From Sphingobacterium sp. UGAL515B_05 (GTDB taxonomy: Bacteria; Bacteroidota; Bacteroidia; Sphingobacteriales; Sphingobacteriaceae): a stretch of 64,000 nt of DNA. The DNA lies in assembly GCF_033097525.1 (NCBI RefSeq), contig NZ_CP109907.1:3534001-3598000 (forward strand). Direction: 5' to 3'. The translations under genes and the position numbers were made by a program. The notes below the pieces were generated by a model, which worked only from the letters and a program-made list of their open reading frames with translations, was not told where the DNA came from and made no database searches. Positions 36,317-44,481 of this stretch are shown one piece after another (positions within the stretch are counted from its first letter, which is position 1; the number at the start of each line of letters is the position of its first letter).

Positions 36317-36796
36317 ATGAAATTAAATATTATTTATATTATGTTAGTTATTATGATAACGAGCTGCACAAAACAACAGTGTGGTTTTTATCAAAATAGT
36401 AAGTCAATTGAATCTGTTCAAAGAATTATAGTTAATAATCCGAAACAATTCTTTAATAATTCGGATATGCCAAAGTCCTATTTTACAAATATATACAAGG
36501 ATCAGTATGCAACTAAAGATGATGATTTTAAAAAGAGATTAAGTGAAAGCGATTTCAACAGTTTGAAAAATCACTTTAATCAATTATCTATAGAAGAAAT
36601 TCTTTTTTTTAACTCAGATAATATGCTATTTAAGGTTGGGCAAAATGAAGGTTACTTAAATACGCATGTTTACTATTTGGGATTTCTTGAAAATATAAGG
36701 GAACAGGATCTTTCTAAGTATTACGAAGTTGAAGATTTTAGGAATTGCAATGGAAATTGGTATTCAGCTATTATTATTCAGTCACTAGCGCAGTAA
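36317..36796 (+). CDS. hypothetical lipoprotein
   Basis: About 159 residues from the ATG at 36317, chosen because MKLNIIYIMLVIMITSC is a lipoprotein signal; the first ATG (36290) would place nine charged residues before it. The mature protein has no recognised motif, and includes a Phe- and Asn-rich middle (NNPKQFFNNSDMPKSYFTNI). It is downstream of the broken SMI1-like gene on the same strand, separated by 82 bases. It may be an accessory exported protein of the same cluster. Confidence 0.6.
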   Translation: MKLNIIYIMLVIMITSCTKQQCGFYQNSKSIESVQRIIVNNPKQFFNNSDMPKSYFTNIYKDQYATKDDDFKKRLSESDFNSLKNHFNQLSIEEILFFNSDNMLFKVGQNEGYLNTHVYYLGFLENIREQDLSKYYEVEDFRNCNGNWYSAIIIQSLAQ

Positions 36797-36821
36797 GTTT
36801 TCTTTATTTTTGAAGAATGCT

Positions 36822-37568
36822 CTAACAATAGGATATGTTTAAGGGGGATGTTAATATATATATTTCAAACCTCCCCACTAACTCCTTAAAATCAGCAATA
36901 AACTTGGTCTTATCAAAAGACACCTCCTTATGTCTTTTAGCCTTGAAAAGATGGTTATTACAAAAGTAGTCCCAGACTTTCGTAAGTTCTCCCGCTTCGC
37001 GAGATTTGAGCAGGTCTCCAAATCTTTCATCTTGGTAGCTTAGGTCACCGACCAAATTGTAAAAATCTACAAAATCAGCAAGAGTATCAACCGAAACAGC
37101 ATCTGATCGAAAACCATCGATAATTTCCCGGGGAGAATAAGTGATCGATTTAGTAGGAGGTAAGTTTTCCATACCAGACAACCATGCTTCTAAATTAGCA
37201 GGTGCCTTGAAGGTATCGTTATTACTAATCAGTAAATGAACCAAGTTATCTATTGAAGGGGAAAGAAACACTTTTCCATCATTAGAGATTAGCAGCTTAT
37301 CGTTTTCATCTGTATCTTCATACCAAATGAAATATTTAGTCGTGGGGCAGTCTAATGGTATGTAGCTCGAAATCCAGATCCTATAGTCTTGACAATGTTC
37401 CAGAAACTTTTCGGTTTCATTCAATATCTTACTGTAAGTAGTTCTCATATTGTCTACCTCCGCTTGCAGAGCAAATTCTGGTTCTGTTCTTTTATTTGTC
37501 AATTTCGAAAGAGCAATTTGTAATTCTAAAAGACTAAAAGCATTTTTAAATCTCGATTTGAGTATCAT
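36822..37568 (-). CDS. hypothetical protein (248 residues)
   Basis: A cytosolic 248-residue protein with no signal or membrane segment. The N-terminal ~70 residues are helical and probably coiled (ALQAEVDNMRTTYSKILNET). The centre has a mixed alpha/beta character with an aromatic-rich stretch (TTKYFIWYEDTDENDKLLIS) and a surface-binding-looking segment SDAVSVDTLADFVDFYNLV. I do not recognise the family. Its place among immunity-like genes makes an immunity role conceivable, but this is context only. Confidence 0.6.
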   Translation of the reverse strand: MILKSRFKNAFSLLELQIALSKLTNKRTEPEFALQAEVDNMRTTYSKILNETEKFLEHCQDYRIWISSYIPLDCPTTKYFIWYEDTDENDKLLISNDGKVFLSPSIDNLVHLLISNNDTFKAPANLEAWLSGMENLPPTKSITYSPREIIDGFRSDAVSVDTLADFVDFYNLVGDLSYQDERFGDLLKSREAGELTKVWDYFCNNHLFKAKRHKEVSFDKTKFIADFKELVGRFEIYILTSPLNISYC

Positions 37569-37779
37569 GTAGATGTTGAGTGCAGATTTTGGCTTGTGAA
37601 AGTAATGGTGTGAGAGAGCTTTTCAAAGTCAGACCTTAGGATCTTCTGATTATTGAAGCTTTCTGTTTTCGATACAAGATATGTGCTGTTTTTATCCAAT
37701 CGTTTCATACATTTTTTAATATACTTAATCAATTATTTAAAAATTAGTTTTAGAAAACGAGTTGATCGTCTCTAAGTAA

Positions 37780-38169
37780 TTAAATTTCACCTCTAGTGTC
37801 AGGAGTTAGGTATATTTTAAAGTTTATAAGATTCTTTTTATACCTCCCAGGGCGTAGTAAAAATGGTGTTTTTGTTGGTTTAATAACAAATATACCTTTG
37901 GGTACATGATTTTTATCAAATATGAGGAGCTTGGCATTGCTGCTGCTATCGATTACATTACCTGGCATGTTTTTAACATTATCTATTGAAACTTCTTTGC
38001 CATTTTCGATGTCAAAAAGCTGAATATTTATACCAACTTTATCTTTAGCAATTCTACTATCCTCTACCTCACTTCTTTGGTATTTTCCACTGTTATCCGC
38101 GACTTTCAATGTGGTACAAGACAACAGTAACCATGTGCCCAAAAGGATATTGTATTTTAAAAACTTCAT
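37780..38169 (-). CDS. hypothetical lipoprotein (129 residues)
   Basis: A short exported lipoprotein with the signal MKFLKYNILLGTWLLLSC and a Thr-Thr start to the mature chain. The remaining ~110 residues look like a single beta-rich domain, for example KLLIFDKNHVPKGIFVIKP and the RPGRYKKNLINFKIYL strand pair, similar in style to carboxypeptidase-like folds. No family is recognised. It is separated from the gene at 36822-37568 by about 210 bases with nothing visible between. Confidence 0.6.
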   Translation of the reverse strand: MKFLKYNILLGTWLLLSCTTLKVADNSGKYQRSEVEDSRIAKDKVGINIQLFDIENGKEVSIDNVKNMPGNVIDSSSNAKLLIFDKNHVPKGIFVIKPTKTPFLLRPGRYKKNLINFKIYLTPDTRGEI

Positions 38170-38482
38170 TTTTCTAAATTTTGACAGTAATACTTTTTAC
38201 ACTTTGCTTGACCATATAATGTCATGCTGTGCGACAGTTGTTGTATGTATTGGTTAAAAAAACTTTCGTATTGAGGTAGTCATGAATTGCTTCTTATAGC
38301 GTAATCAAAGCTACATATTCCTTTGAAGCATTGCGCAATGTATTGAAATTTAAATCTATTCTAATACCCATATTAACAAAGGTGTAGTAGTTGACACACT
38401 TATTGGTCTTAGCGAAAAATGAGAATAAAAAATTGTATATTGTAACTTAATAGCCAATATTTATAAAAAGATCCTACTTTTT
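38170..38482. other. gap without recognised features
   Basis: A 313-base AT-rich stretch between a minus-strand lipoprotein gene and a small plus-strand frame. I found no open frame, repeat or clear hairpin. It should hold the lipoprotein promoter. Confidence 0.4.
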
Positions 38483-38590
38483 ATGGAAGAAAATACCAAT
38501 GAAAATATCGAGAATATTCCCGAAAAATCAATTTCCGATGATGATGCAAAAAAGCTGATAAAGCACATTCAAGAGGAATATAAGTTCTAA
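38483..38590 (+). CDS. possible 35-residue acidic microprotein
   Basis: An ATG-initiated frame of 35 codons before TAA reads MEENTNENIENIPEKSISDD then DAKKLIKHIQEEYKF. It is strongly acidic, with a helical second half (DDAKKLIKHIQEEY). Only the clean start, composition and position between genes support it; no relative is recognised. The remaining 264 bases to the hydrolase gene show nothing more than AT-rich promoter-like sequence. Confidence 0.3.
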   Translation: MEENTNENIENIPEKSISDDDAKKLIKHIQEEYKF

Positions 38591-38854
38591 ATTAACATAT
38601 ATCCCAGCGACAATAGACGCCGAGCCCTAGGCTTGCTATAACGAAGCTTCAAATAATATCAAGCTAATATTGTAAGATATGTTAAGGGATCTGAGTTTAA
38701 ACTCAAATCGCATTTCCAAATTGTTTTTAAGTTTAAATTTGTTATTATACACTTTTGTTAAAATAAATCAATTAGTTGTCTAAATTAGAGAAATCAAATG
38801 GTGGCTGTTGGAAAGTTGAAAACAGAGAAATCGATTGTTATATAAATCCCTTAT

Positions 38855-40195
38855 ATGTGTTTTCTAAAAAATAGTAAGAATATCTCTGCCCTTATTGTAT
38901 TATTTGCTTTTCTCGGCAATAGTACATTAGTGGCGCAAGAAAAGTTAGATGCCTATTTTGCCCATCTTTTCCAAAATAATAAAATGATGGGAACTGTAGC
39001 GGTATTGCACAACGATAGCCTATTTTATACAACTTCAATAGGCTATGCTGATGTTGGTTCCAAAAGAAAAAATGATAGCAATACAAAATTTCGCATTGCC
39101 TCTAATACAAAAACGTATACAGCCGTTTTAATTCTTAAAGCTGTGGAAGAACAAAAGCTAAGTTTGGATACTCATCTTTCGATATTTTATCCCCAAGTAA
39201 AAAATGCCGAAAAGATTACCATAGAACAATTGTTGAAACATCGTAGTGGTATATTTAACTTTACTGAGGTCGAGGGGCAGGAAATATGGGATCAGGAATT
39301 TCATACAGAAGCGGAATTTATCAACCATATTAAAAATGAAAAAAGCAATTTTGAACCAAATACTGCCTACGAATACAGTAATACGAATTATGCGTTATTG
39401 GGATTTATATTGGAGAAAGTATATCACAAGTCTTATGCTGTGCTATTACAGGAAAAGATATGCAAACCACTTAAATTGAGCAATACATATTTCTCTCCGG
39501 AGACAGATCCAAATAAACATGAAGCGATATCGTATAATATTCAAAATAGGTATATTGAAAATTCAAAGGTAAATTTTTCGAATCACCCTGGTAGCGGTGG
39601 TATAGCAACCACGGCTGTGGAACTTAATCGATTTCTTTCAGGCCTGTTTGAGGGTAAGTTAATTTCAAAGGAGAGCCTCGTGTTAATGTTACCCGAGAAT
39701 AAGGGGGAATATGGAATGGGAATTGAAAAAGCACGATTTAAGAATCCAACAGGATATATTCATGGTGGTAGAATTGAAAACTATTTCTCGGATTATTGGT
39801 ATTTTCCAGCGGAAAAGCTAGGGATCGTAACTTTGTGTAATGCCGTTAATATCGACTTAAGCCAGGTTCAAAATACACTCATCCAATATGTTTATGGTAG
39901 AGATCCCATCTTACCCGATTTCAATAAAACAAAAGACCTGACTGAGGAACAGTTTCGCCAAATAGCAGGGACCTACCGGTATAAGGATGGAAGTCAAACA
40001 ATGACGATTTCTTCAGATGGCACAAATTTGATTGGTCAGTTATCAGATAATGGACAGATGTATGTCCCTTATCTCTATAAGTCAGAACATACATTTGTGT
40101 ATGATGATGAAGGTAGCATCTTGGAATTTATACCCGGTGAACAGCTCCTGTTGTTGAAAGATGGAGACTTGGTTCTTGAGTTCAAGAAAATATAA
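38855..40195 (+). CDS. exported serine hydrolase, beta-lactamase/PBP family
   Basis: A 446-residue exported protein; the first ~27 residues are a signal (ALIVLFAFLGNSTLVAQ). The beta-lactamase-like domain has the catalytic SxxK in RIASNTKTYTA (Ser83, Lys86) and the YxN-type motif in YEYSNTNYALLGF. The C-terminal triad could be the GYIHGGRIENY segment. About 100 further residues form a lipocalin-like extra domain (FRQIAGTYRYKDGSQTMTIS). Such proteins are peptidases or esterases rather than true beta-lactamases. It stands alone. Confidence 0.85.
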   Translation: MCFLKNSKNISALIVLFAFLGNSTLVAQEKLDAYFAHLFQNNKMMGTVAVLHNDSLFYTTSIGYADVGSKRKNDSNTKFRIASNTKTYTAVLILKAVEEQKLSLDTHLSIFYPQVKNAEKITIEQLLKHRSGIFNFTEVEGQEIWDQEFHTEAEFINHIKNEKSNFEPNTAYEYSNTNYALLGFILEKVYHKSYAVLLQEKICKPLKLSNTYFSPETDPNKHEAISYNIQNRYIENSKVNFSNHPGSGGIATTAVELNRFLSGLFEGKLISKESLVLMLPENKGEYGMGIEKARFKNPTGYIHGGRIENYFSDYWYFPAEKLGIVTLCNAVNIDLSQVQNTLIQYVYGRDPILPDFNKTKDLTEEQFRQIAGTYRYKDGSQTMTISSDGTNLIGQLSDNGQMYVPYLYKSEHTFVYDDEGSILEFIPGEQLLLLKDGDLVLEFKKI

Positions 40196-40587
40196 GGATC
40201 CAAAGTAAACAGGCCTCGATAGTCTTCTTGAATTTCGGCATCTACTCCGTTCGGTATTACTAGAAAATATTGAACATTCGTGAGCCGTAAGTTAAATAAC
40301 GCGTTTATAATTTCTATGTTGCTTAGTATAACCTCGAGACCGGCTTGTTTTCTACCCCCCTCGAATTCGAGGAGGTTAAAATTCCCGACTTTTCAATATC
40401 TCCCTTATACCGCTTAGAAAGATAATCTAGAAAATAATGCTAATGCGGTGATCGGGCTGTGACTTTGGCAATGTGGAGACACTCCTAGCATTTTGGCGGC
40501 ATCAGGTAAACCTAAAGCGGAATACTTCTAGGGATAGCCTTTACACATTCTTTATGGAGAATCTTCTCAATAGTCTTGTTGCCAGGC
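40196..40587. other. gap with a short structured segment
   Basis: A 392-base intergenic stretch downstream of the hydrolase and before the 3' end of the minus-strand gene. At 40335-40390 it contains GGCTTG, a C-rich run and the palindrome CCTCGAATTCGAGG, resembling part of 43265-43350. No complete gene was found. Confidence 0.4.
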
Positions 40588-41394
40588 TCATCTTTTTATT
40601 CCAAGAAATTCCCAAAGGTTGAACTTGGCTTTCTTCTTAATTTCCTCAATATGCTTTCCGAATATTTTCTCTAAATCCATGTCGGATTTAATCTCAATTT
40701 TTTCTCTATCTGTGACAACAACACCAGTGTGGCCAGGGACATTCGAAGGGATTTCTTCAAATTTCCCTAATGCGGTCATTTTTTTTATTATTCTTAACCC
40801 GTCGGCATATTCGCCAAATAAGGGAATTGGCAGAGTCCTATAGTCTGGTGAGGACAGAATAAACTTCATGAAAAAATATGGATCTAAATCTCCAAATTCG
40901 AGTCCGAATGCTAGAGGAACCTCAATACATTGTCCCGTTGTCAAATGGTGAAAACCACAGTGAAAACCATGGACGAAATACTTCCATTCATCAACTATTC
41001 CTAGCTGTCGATCGTCTCGTTTTAATTCGTTGAACGTATCTAGTGGAAAATCCTTGTTTAAGTTTAGATCAAGTTTGTCGATCAATATAAATACTAATTG
41101 CTCACCAAGTTTCCTGTAATCTTTCGCACATTGTTCAAAAAAGTCCTGATGGTCTTCAATCTCTTGATCCGTAATAAGCTTTACAATGTTTAGTTCAGGT
41201 TCGACCGTATGGGTCAAAACTTGGAAACCTGAAAGTGCATGTTCGAGATATTCTCCGACTCGTTCTCGTTGTTTATTCATCTTTCCTTTAAAAATAAGCT
41301 TTAAGGCCATCTCTCTTGGAATGGATTTAATTTCATCTAATGTCGGAATTTGGTCAATTGACTTAATAGTGATTATATGTGTTGTTCTGTCCAA
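40588..41394 (-). CDS. hypothetical protein, possibly DUF6896-like
   Basis: A 268-residue cytosolic protein. No in-frame ATG exists before residue 29, so I keep the TTG start at 41394; the ATG at 41310 is an alternative. A central stretch WKYFVHGFHCGFHHLTTGQC, followed by IEVPLAFGLEFGDLDPYFFM, resembles the DUF6896 pattern (HGxxCxFxxxTTGQxIEV...LDPYFFxxF). I give this as tentative. Its role is unknown; many such proteins sit in polymorphic toxin-immunity clusters, which fits the region. Confidence 0.55.
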   Translation of the reverse strand: MDRTTHIITIKSIDQIPTLDEIKSIPREMALKLIFKGKMNKQRERVGEYLEHALSGFQVLTHTVEPELNIVKLITDQEIEDHQDFFEQCAKDYRKLGEQLVFILIDKLDLNLNKDFPLDTFNELKRDDRQLGIVDEWKYFVHGFHCGFHHLTTGQCIEVPLAFGLEFGDLDPYFFMKFILSSPDYRTLPIPLFGEYADGLRIIKKMTALGKFEEIPSNVPGHTGVVVTDREKIEIKSDMDLEKIFGKHIEEIKKKAKFNLWEFLGIKR

Positions 41395-41534
41395 TGCAAT
41401 TCGTTTTAAATCGATCAGTTATGGCTATTATTTTGGTTTATTTGCTTTTCCACTCTTCCTTAAGGATACTATAAACATAGGTTCCTTTGCTTTATCCATA
41501 CGATTTGATGTTGTAATTTCTTAAAAGCCCTTCA

Positions 41535-41954
41535 TTAACACTTCCAAACATCGTTATTCCGATTGGAATAGGACCGGACATATACCAGGTCAGAAATTCT
41601 TACGTATTTGGAGCACTGTAGACAGAAAGCTAAAAAACATATAGGAGAGTTCACTCCGAGCAGAATGAATGCCCATTGGATCAACGAATCTAAAAACTTT
41701 TCTTTTGCAATTCCGTCCCTATTCAGCGTTAGTATTTCTGTCGATTGTCGTTCGGAGGCCGTCTTAAATAATCTATAAATAGCTATTAAGAGGAACGGAA
41801 ATAATATCAGTAACAGCCAGCTCGAGAGATCATGTGCAGGGCGTACAAGAAAAAGGGTAGTTGTTAGTGTAATGGCCAATAAAACCGTAAAAAACCAAAC
41901 AAGAATGGCTGAGGTTTTACTGCGGTTATTAAAACGAAATTGATAGCTTTTCAT
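41535..41954 (-). pseudogene. membrane-protein gene truncated by a duplicated DinB fragment
   Basis: The first ~85 residues look like a native protein with two membrane helices (AILVWFFTVLLAITLTTTLF and SSWLLLILFPFLLIAIYRLF) and a PH-like start (TEILTLNRDGIAKEK). From the codon after that, the DNA (41571-41703) is nearly identical to an internal part of the DinB-like gene at 60610-60742, read here on the opposite strand. The downstream residues are therefore not native. The gene has lost its 3' part, and the 139-residue frame is a chimera. Confidence 0.7.
41571..41703 (+). repeat. 133-bp partial copy of the DinB-like gene (source at 60610-60742)
   Basis: By eye I count about nine mismatches over 133 aligned bases without gaps (roughly 93 percent). 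Both copies have the same orientation. In the DinB frame the copy stays open (RTYTRSEILTYLEHCRQKAK). It has no start or stop of its own, so it is a non-functional internal fragment. Confidence 0.88.
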
Positions 41955-42408
41955 CGTAAGTTGAGTAAGGGGAATTTCTAATAAAAAACCATAGCCTTCA
42001 ATAATAAATATATGAATATTTTGTTGGAAATTAGTAGAATATCATAGAAGTCTTGGCAGATCGTTTGGTAGCCATGTTTGAACATGAGCTCTACAGATTT
42101 GTAATGGTATAAATCTTACATGACCTATGGCAATAGAAAAATAGGTGCTTCATTGTCAATTATTATTTGTATATTTAATACTATGATCTACTATTTCACA
42201 TAACCCCATTTTGTAGATCCAATATGATAAACAAACTTGTTTTATCTTTAAATTCTCCACAATATATTTTCCGGAAATTTTTAGTTTAACAAATAGCTGC
42301 TAGCGTACCTCAAAGAGAGAAGACGTTTTAGTTTACATTTATTCTTCCCGATCAAGTATAAACATTGAAAAGGGAAAAGGATAATACGCACTATAAAATC
42401 CATATATC
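41955..42408. other. gap without recognised genes
   Basis: A 454-base AT-rich gap. A short open stretch near 42045-42110 (VLADRLVAMFEHELYRFVMV) has no relatives I know and ends quickly. No terminator or repeat was found. It may hold promoter sequence for the small gene at 42409. Confidence 0.35.
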
Positions 42409-42531
42409 ATGAGTAAAGACACTAAAAAGGAAAAAAGCACAAAAGAGAAAACGCAATCTTCTTATCAAAAAGAAAAAGATTCTGTCTCTAAAGACTTAAC
42501 AGATAATGTTTTCCGTAAAAAAAAGAAATAG
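42409..42531 (+). CDS. 40-residue Lys-rich microprotein
   Basis: ATG at 42409-42411 to TAG at 42529-42531 encodes MSKDTKKEKSTKEKTQSSYQ then KEKDSVSKDLTDNVFRKKKK. It is very rich in Lys, Ser, Thr and Glu and likely disordered, with a basic end. Small basic proteins of this kind are common in Bacteroidota, but I cannot name a family. The frame lies in a gap and begins with a good ATG after a purine-rich leader. Expression is not proven. Confidence 0.45.
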   Translation: MSKDTKKEKSTKEKTQSSYQKEKDSVSKDLTDNVFRKKKK

Positions 42532-42772
42532 GCAATTGAAAAGATAGCTTATTGTTTGCTCTTGCACAAAGGCAGATTAATTAGGAGCGGGTACAAAGGC
42601 TGGATTATTAGACCAGGCTTTTGCTCGCTTTTTTTAATAAAACTGAATTTGACTACAATAAGCTGCATCTTCATGATGTACAGATGTTTAGAGTGGTTTT
42701 AAATAGATTTCATGTTTTTATGCAATTAAGCGTTGCATGTCTCTGATCAATAATAACAAAAAAAGACTCAAG

Positions 42773-43144
42773 ATGAAAAAGAAAATAGTGGTATGTGATG
42801 ACGACAAGGGAATACTGAATGCATTTTCCGTTGTATTGGAGGATCAAGATACAATGGTTATAACTGTTTCGAACAGTTTAATTCTGATAGATGTACTGAA
42901 TTGTATAGATGCCGATATACTCTTTCTGGACATTCATATGTACGCACGAAACGGAGAGTTGATACTACAGGATTTACGGAGTTTACCTAAACATAATAGG
43001 CTACCTGTGATAATGATTTCAGGTCATACCGATGGACGGACTATTTCAAAGGAATGCGGAGCAGACGGTTTTTTAGCGAAACCTTTTGATCTTATCGATT
43101 TGGAAAACTATATCCGCAGATTTGTTTATGATACTTTTGATTAA
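42773..43144 (+). CDS. receiver-only response regulator
   Basis: About 123 residues from the ATG at 42773, chosen because the receiver begins right there (MKKKIVVCDDDKGILNAF); 12 upstream codons in frame are probably not used. Residues Asp9-Asp10 bind Mg2+, Asp53 in ILFLDIHMY is the phospho-acceptor, MISG supplies the Ser and LAKPF the Lys. No output domain follows, so it probably works by protein-protein contact or in a phosphorelay. No histidine kinase lies close by; the GAF kinase at 7.9-9.1 kb is one possible but unproven partner. Confidence 0.85.
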   Translation: MKKKIVVCDDDKGILNAFSVVLEDQDTMVITVSNSLILIDVLNCIDADILFLDIHMYARNGELILQDLRSLPKHNRLPVIMISGHTDGRTISKECGADGFLAKPFDLIDLENYIRRFVYDTFD

Positions 43145-43264
43145 TTTTTAGGCTGTGAAGACACTAAGATTTCTGAATGAAGATGTTTCTTCCAAATTTC
43201 TACGAGGTAATTTCTCCCACCAGTTCGTTAGATGAGTGCGTATCAATTATATCAAGGAGTCAGA

Positions 43265-43350
43265 ATCCTTCGACTTTTCGTCGACCTTATAATCTTAGGT
43301 CAATACCTGTAAAGGCTTGCTTCCCCCCCTTCGAATCCAAGAGGGGGAAT
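43265..43350. repeat. structured intergenic element with two hairpins
   Basis: TCGAC-ttttc-GTCGA near 43269-43283 and a second C-rich/G-rich hairpin (CCCCC...GGGGG) around the TTCGAATCC sequence at 43321-43348 form two predicted stems. A 70-codon frame covers the region (43177-43389) but has low-complexity composition and is probably not coding. Part of the element resembles 40335-40390. Confidence 0.4.
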
Positions 43351-43390
43351 TTGGCCAGTAAATCTTATTACTTTATTAATAAAGCTTAAT

Positions 43391-44479
43391 TTACCAATTA
43401 CGCTTATACCATAGATAGGTACCAGTCAAAGCAAGTAATGCTGGTGTCAACCCGATTAAAGCATAGATAAACTTTACGATGTAACCGCCAAATCCGCCAA
43501 TATGCAATTGATAAATTGCCCATGAAATTCTTTTCGAAAAATCTGCTTTTTCAATATCCAGTTGCCCCATAAAGGTTGCATGAACAGGATCGAAAGCAAA
43601 ATTGCTCGCCTTTCCACCAAACAAAAAGAATGTGGTACCTGGCAGGTGACCGCGGACCAAAATAGGGGATTTATTATCTTTTGGAATATTTATCGCAATG
43701 GGTTCAAATCCCGGAGCAGCTACTTCGCAGTAGTCCAGTAGTTTATCTAAATTTGGTTTTTCCGCGAAGGCACCCTGTTGCTGCGCGATGGTTTTGTGGT
43801 CAGAAAAAAGGTTCTGAAAAACGGGAATATTCATCCATACACCTGTGACCAGCAGGACGATATTGATCAAGGCTGACCAAACTCCTACCACCCGATGCAA
43901 GGAGGAGTATAGTCGCCGCCCTCCCTTGTATAGCGGTACCTGAAATAAAATAACTTTCTTGATGTATTTCCTATAGACAACCAGGCCCGAAATAATCGTC
44001 ATTAAGAGAAGTATGCCGACAATGGCGCAGATACCTTGTCCGATGCGACCGAGTAAAAAGCTGTAATGCATGGCATATATCCATCTAAAAAATGAACCAC
44101 TAAGGTCCTCGTAGTTGCCTTGGCGCAGAATTATACCCCGATGTGAGTCTACAAAAGCAAAACTCAAATGATTATCGTAAGGGCTTTTGGTCTTTCGATA
44201 AAGCATAAATTCGTAGGGTTCTTCCGATGATAGCGGAAAGTCGTGTAGGACAATTTTTTCCAAATCCGGAAAAACTTCTGCGACAACCCTATAGGCGCTG
44301 TCAGCAGAGATCATAAGCCCGCTGTCGGGCCTATGATAGATGTCTGGGTTGAATGCTCTGTCAAGATTGTGTCGGAATAGCAACAATGACCCTGTAATCC
44401 CCAAAATTAGAAAGCATAGCCCCGAACTTAGTCCCAGCCATCCATGCCAGCGGAATGCCCACTTGGTTATCGTCTTCAT
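43391..44479 (-). CDS. PepSY-associated membrane protein
   Basis: A 362-residue inner-membrane protein with four helices: residues ~14-35 (FRWHGWLGLSSGLCFLILG leads into it), two in the middle (around ICAIVGILLLMTIISGLVVY and ALINIVLLVTGVWM) and one at the C terminus. The WHxWLG His and large periplasmic loops fit the PepSY_TM family, which in iron loci often acts as a siderophore-iron reductase. Its start is two bases from the end of the TonB receptor gene, so it is the third gene of the operon with 44482 and 46698. I infer that it reduces or releases the imported metal. Confidence 0.85.
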   Translation of the reverse strand: MKTITKWAFRWHGWLGLSSGLCFLILGITGSLLLFRHNLDRAFNPDIYHRPDSGLMISADSAYRVVAEVFPDLEKIVLHDFPLSSEEPYEFMLYRKTKSPYDNHLSFAFVDSHRGIILRQGNYEDLSGSFFRWIYAMHYSFLLGRIGQGICAIVGILLLMTIISGLVVYRKYIKKVILFQVPLYKGGRRLYSSLHRVVGVWSALINIVLLVTGVWMNIPVFQNLFSDHKTIAQQQGAFAEKPNLDKLLDYCEVAAPGFEPIAINIPKDNKSPILVRGHLPGTTFFLFGGKASNFAFDPVHATFMGQLDIEKADFSKRISWAIYQLHIGGFGGYIVKFIYALIGLTPALLALTGTYLWYKRNW

Positions 44480-44481
44480 GG

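Noticed and set aside
41535..41954. Intact 139-residue membrane protein
   Set aside because: The last ~45 residues are the antisense of a copied DinB segment, so the frame is a chimera.
43321..43350. TTCGAATCC as a tRNA T loop
   Set aside because: No acceptor stem, D arm or anticodon arm can be drawn around it.
43177..43389. A 70-codon frame MKMFLPNFYEVISPTSSLDE... as a gene
   Set aside because: Its composition is odd, it overlaps two hairpins and a C-rich run, and there is no family. It is more likely a structured intergenic repeat.
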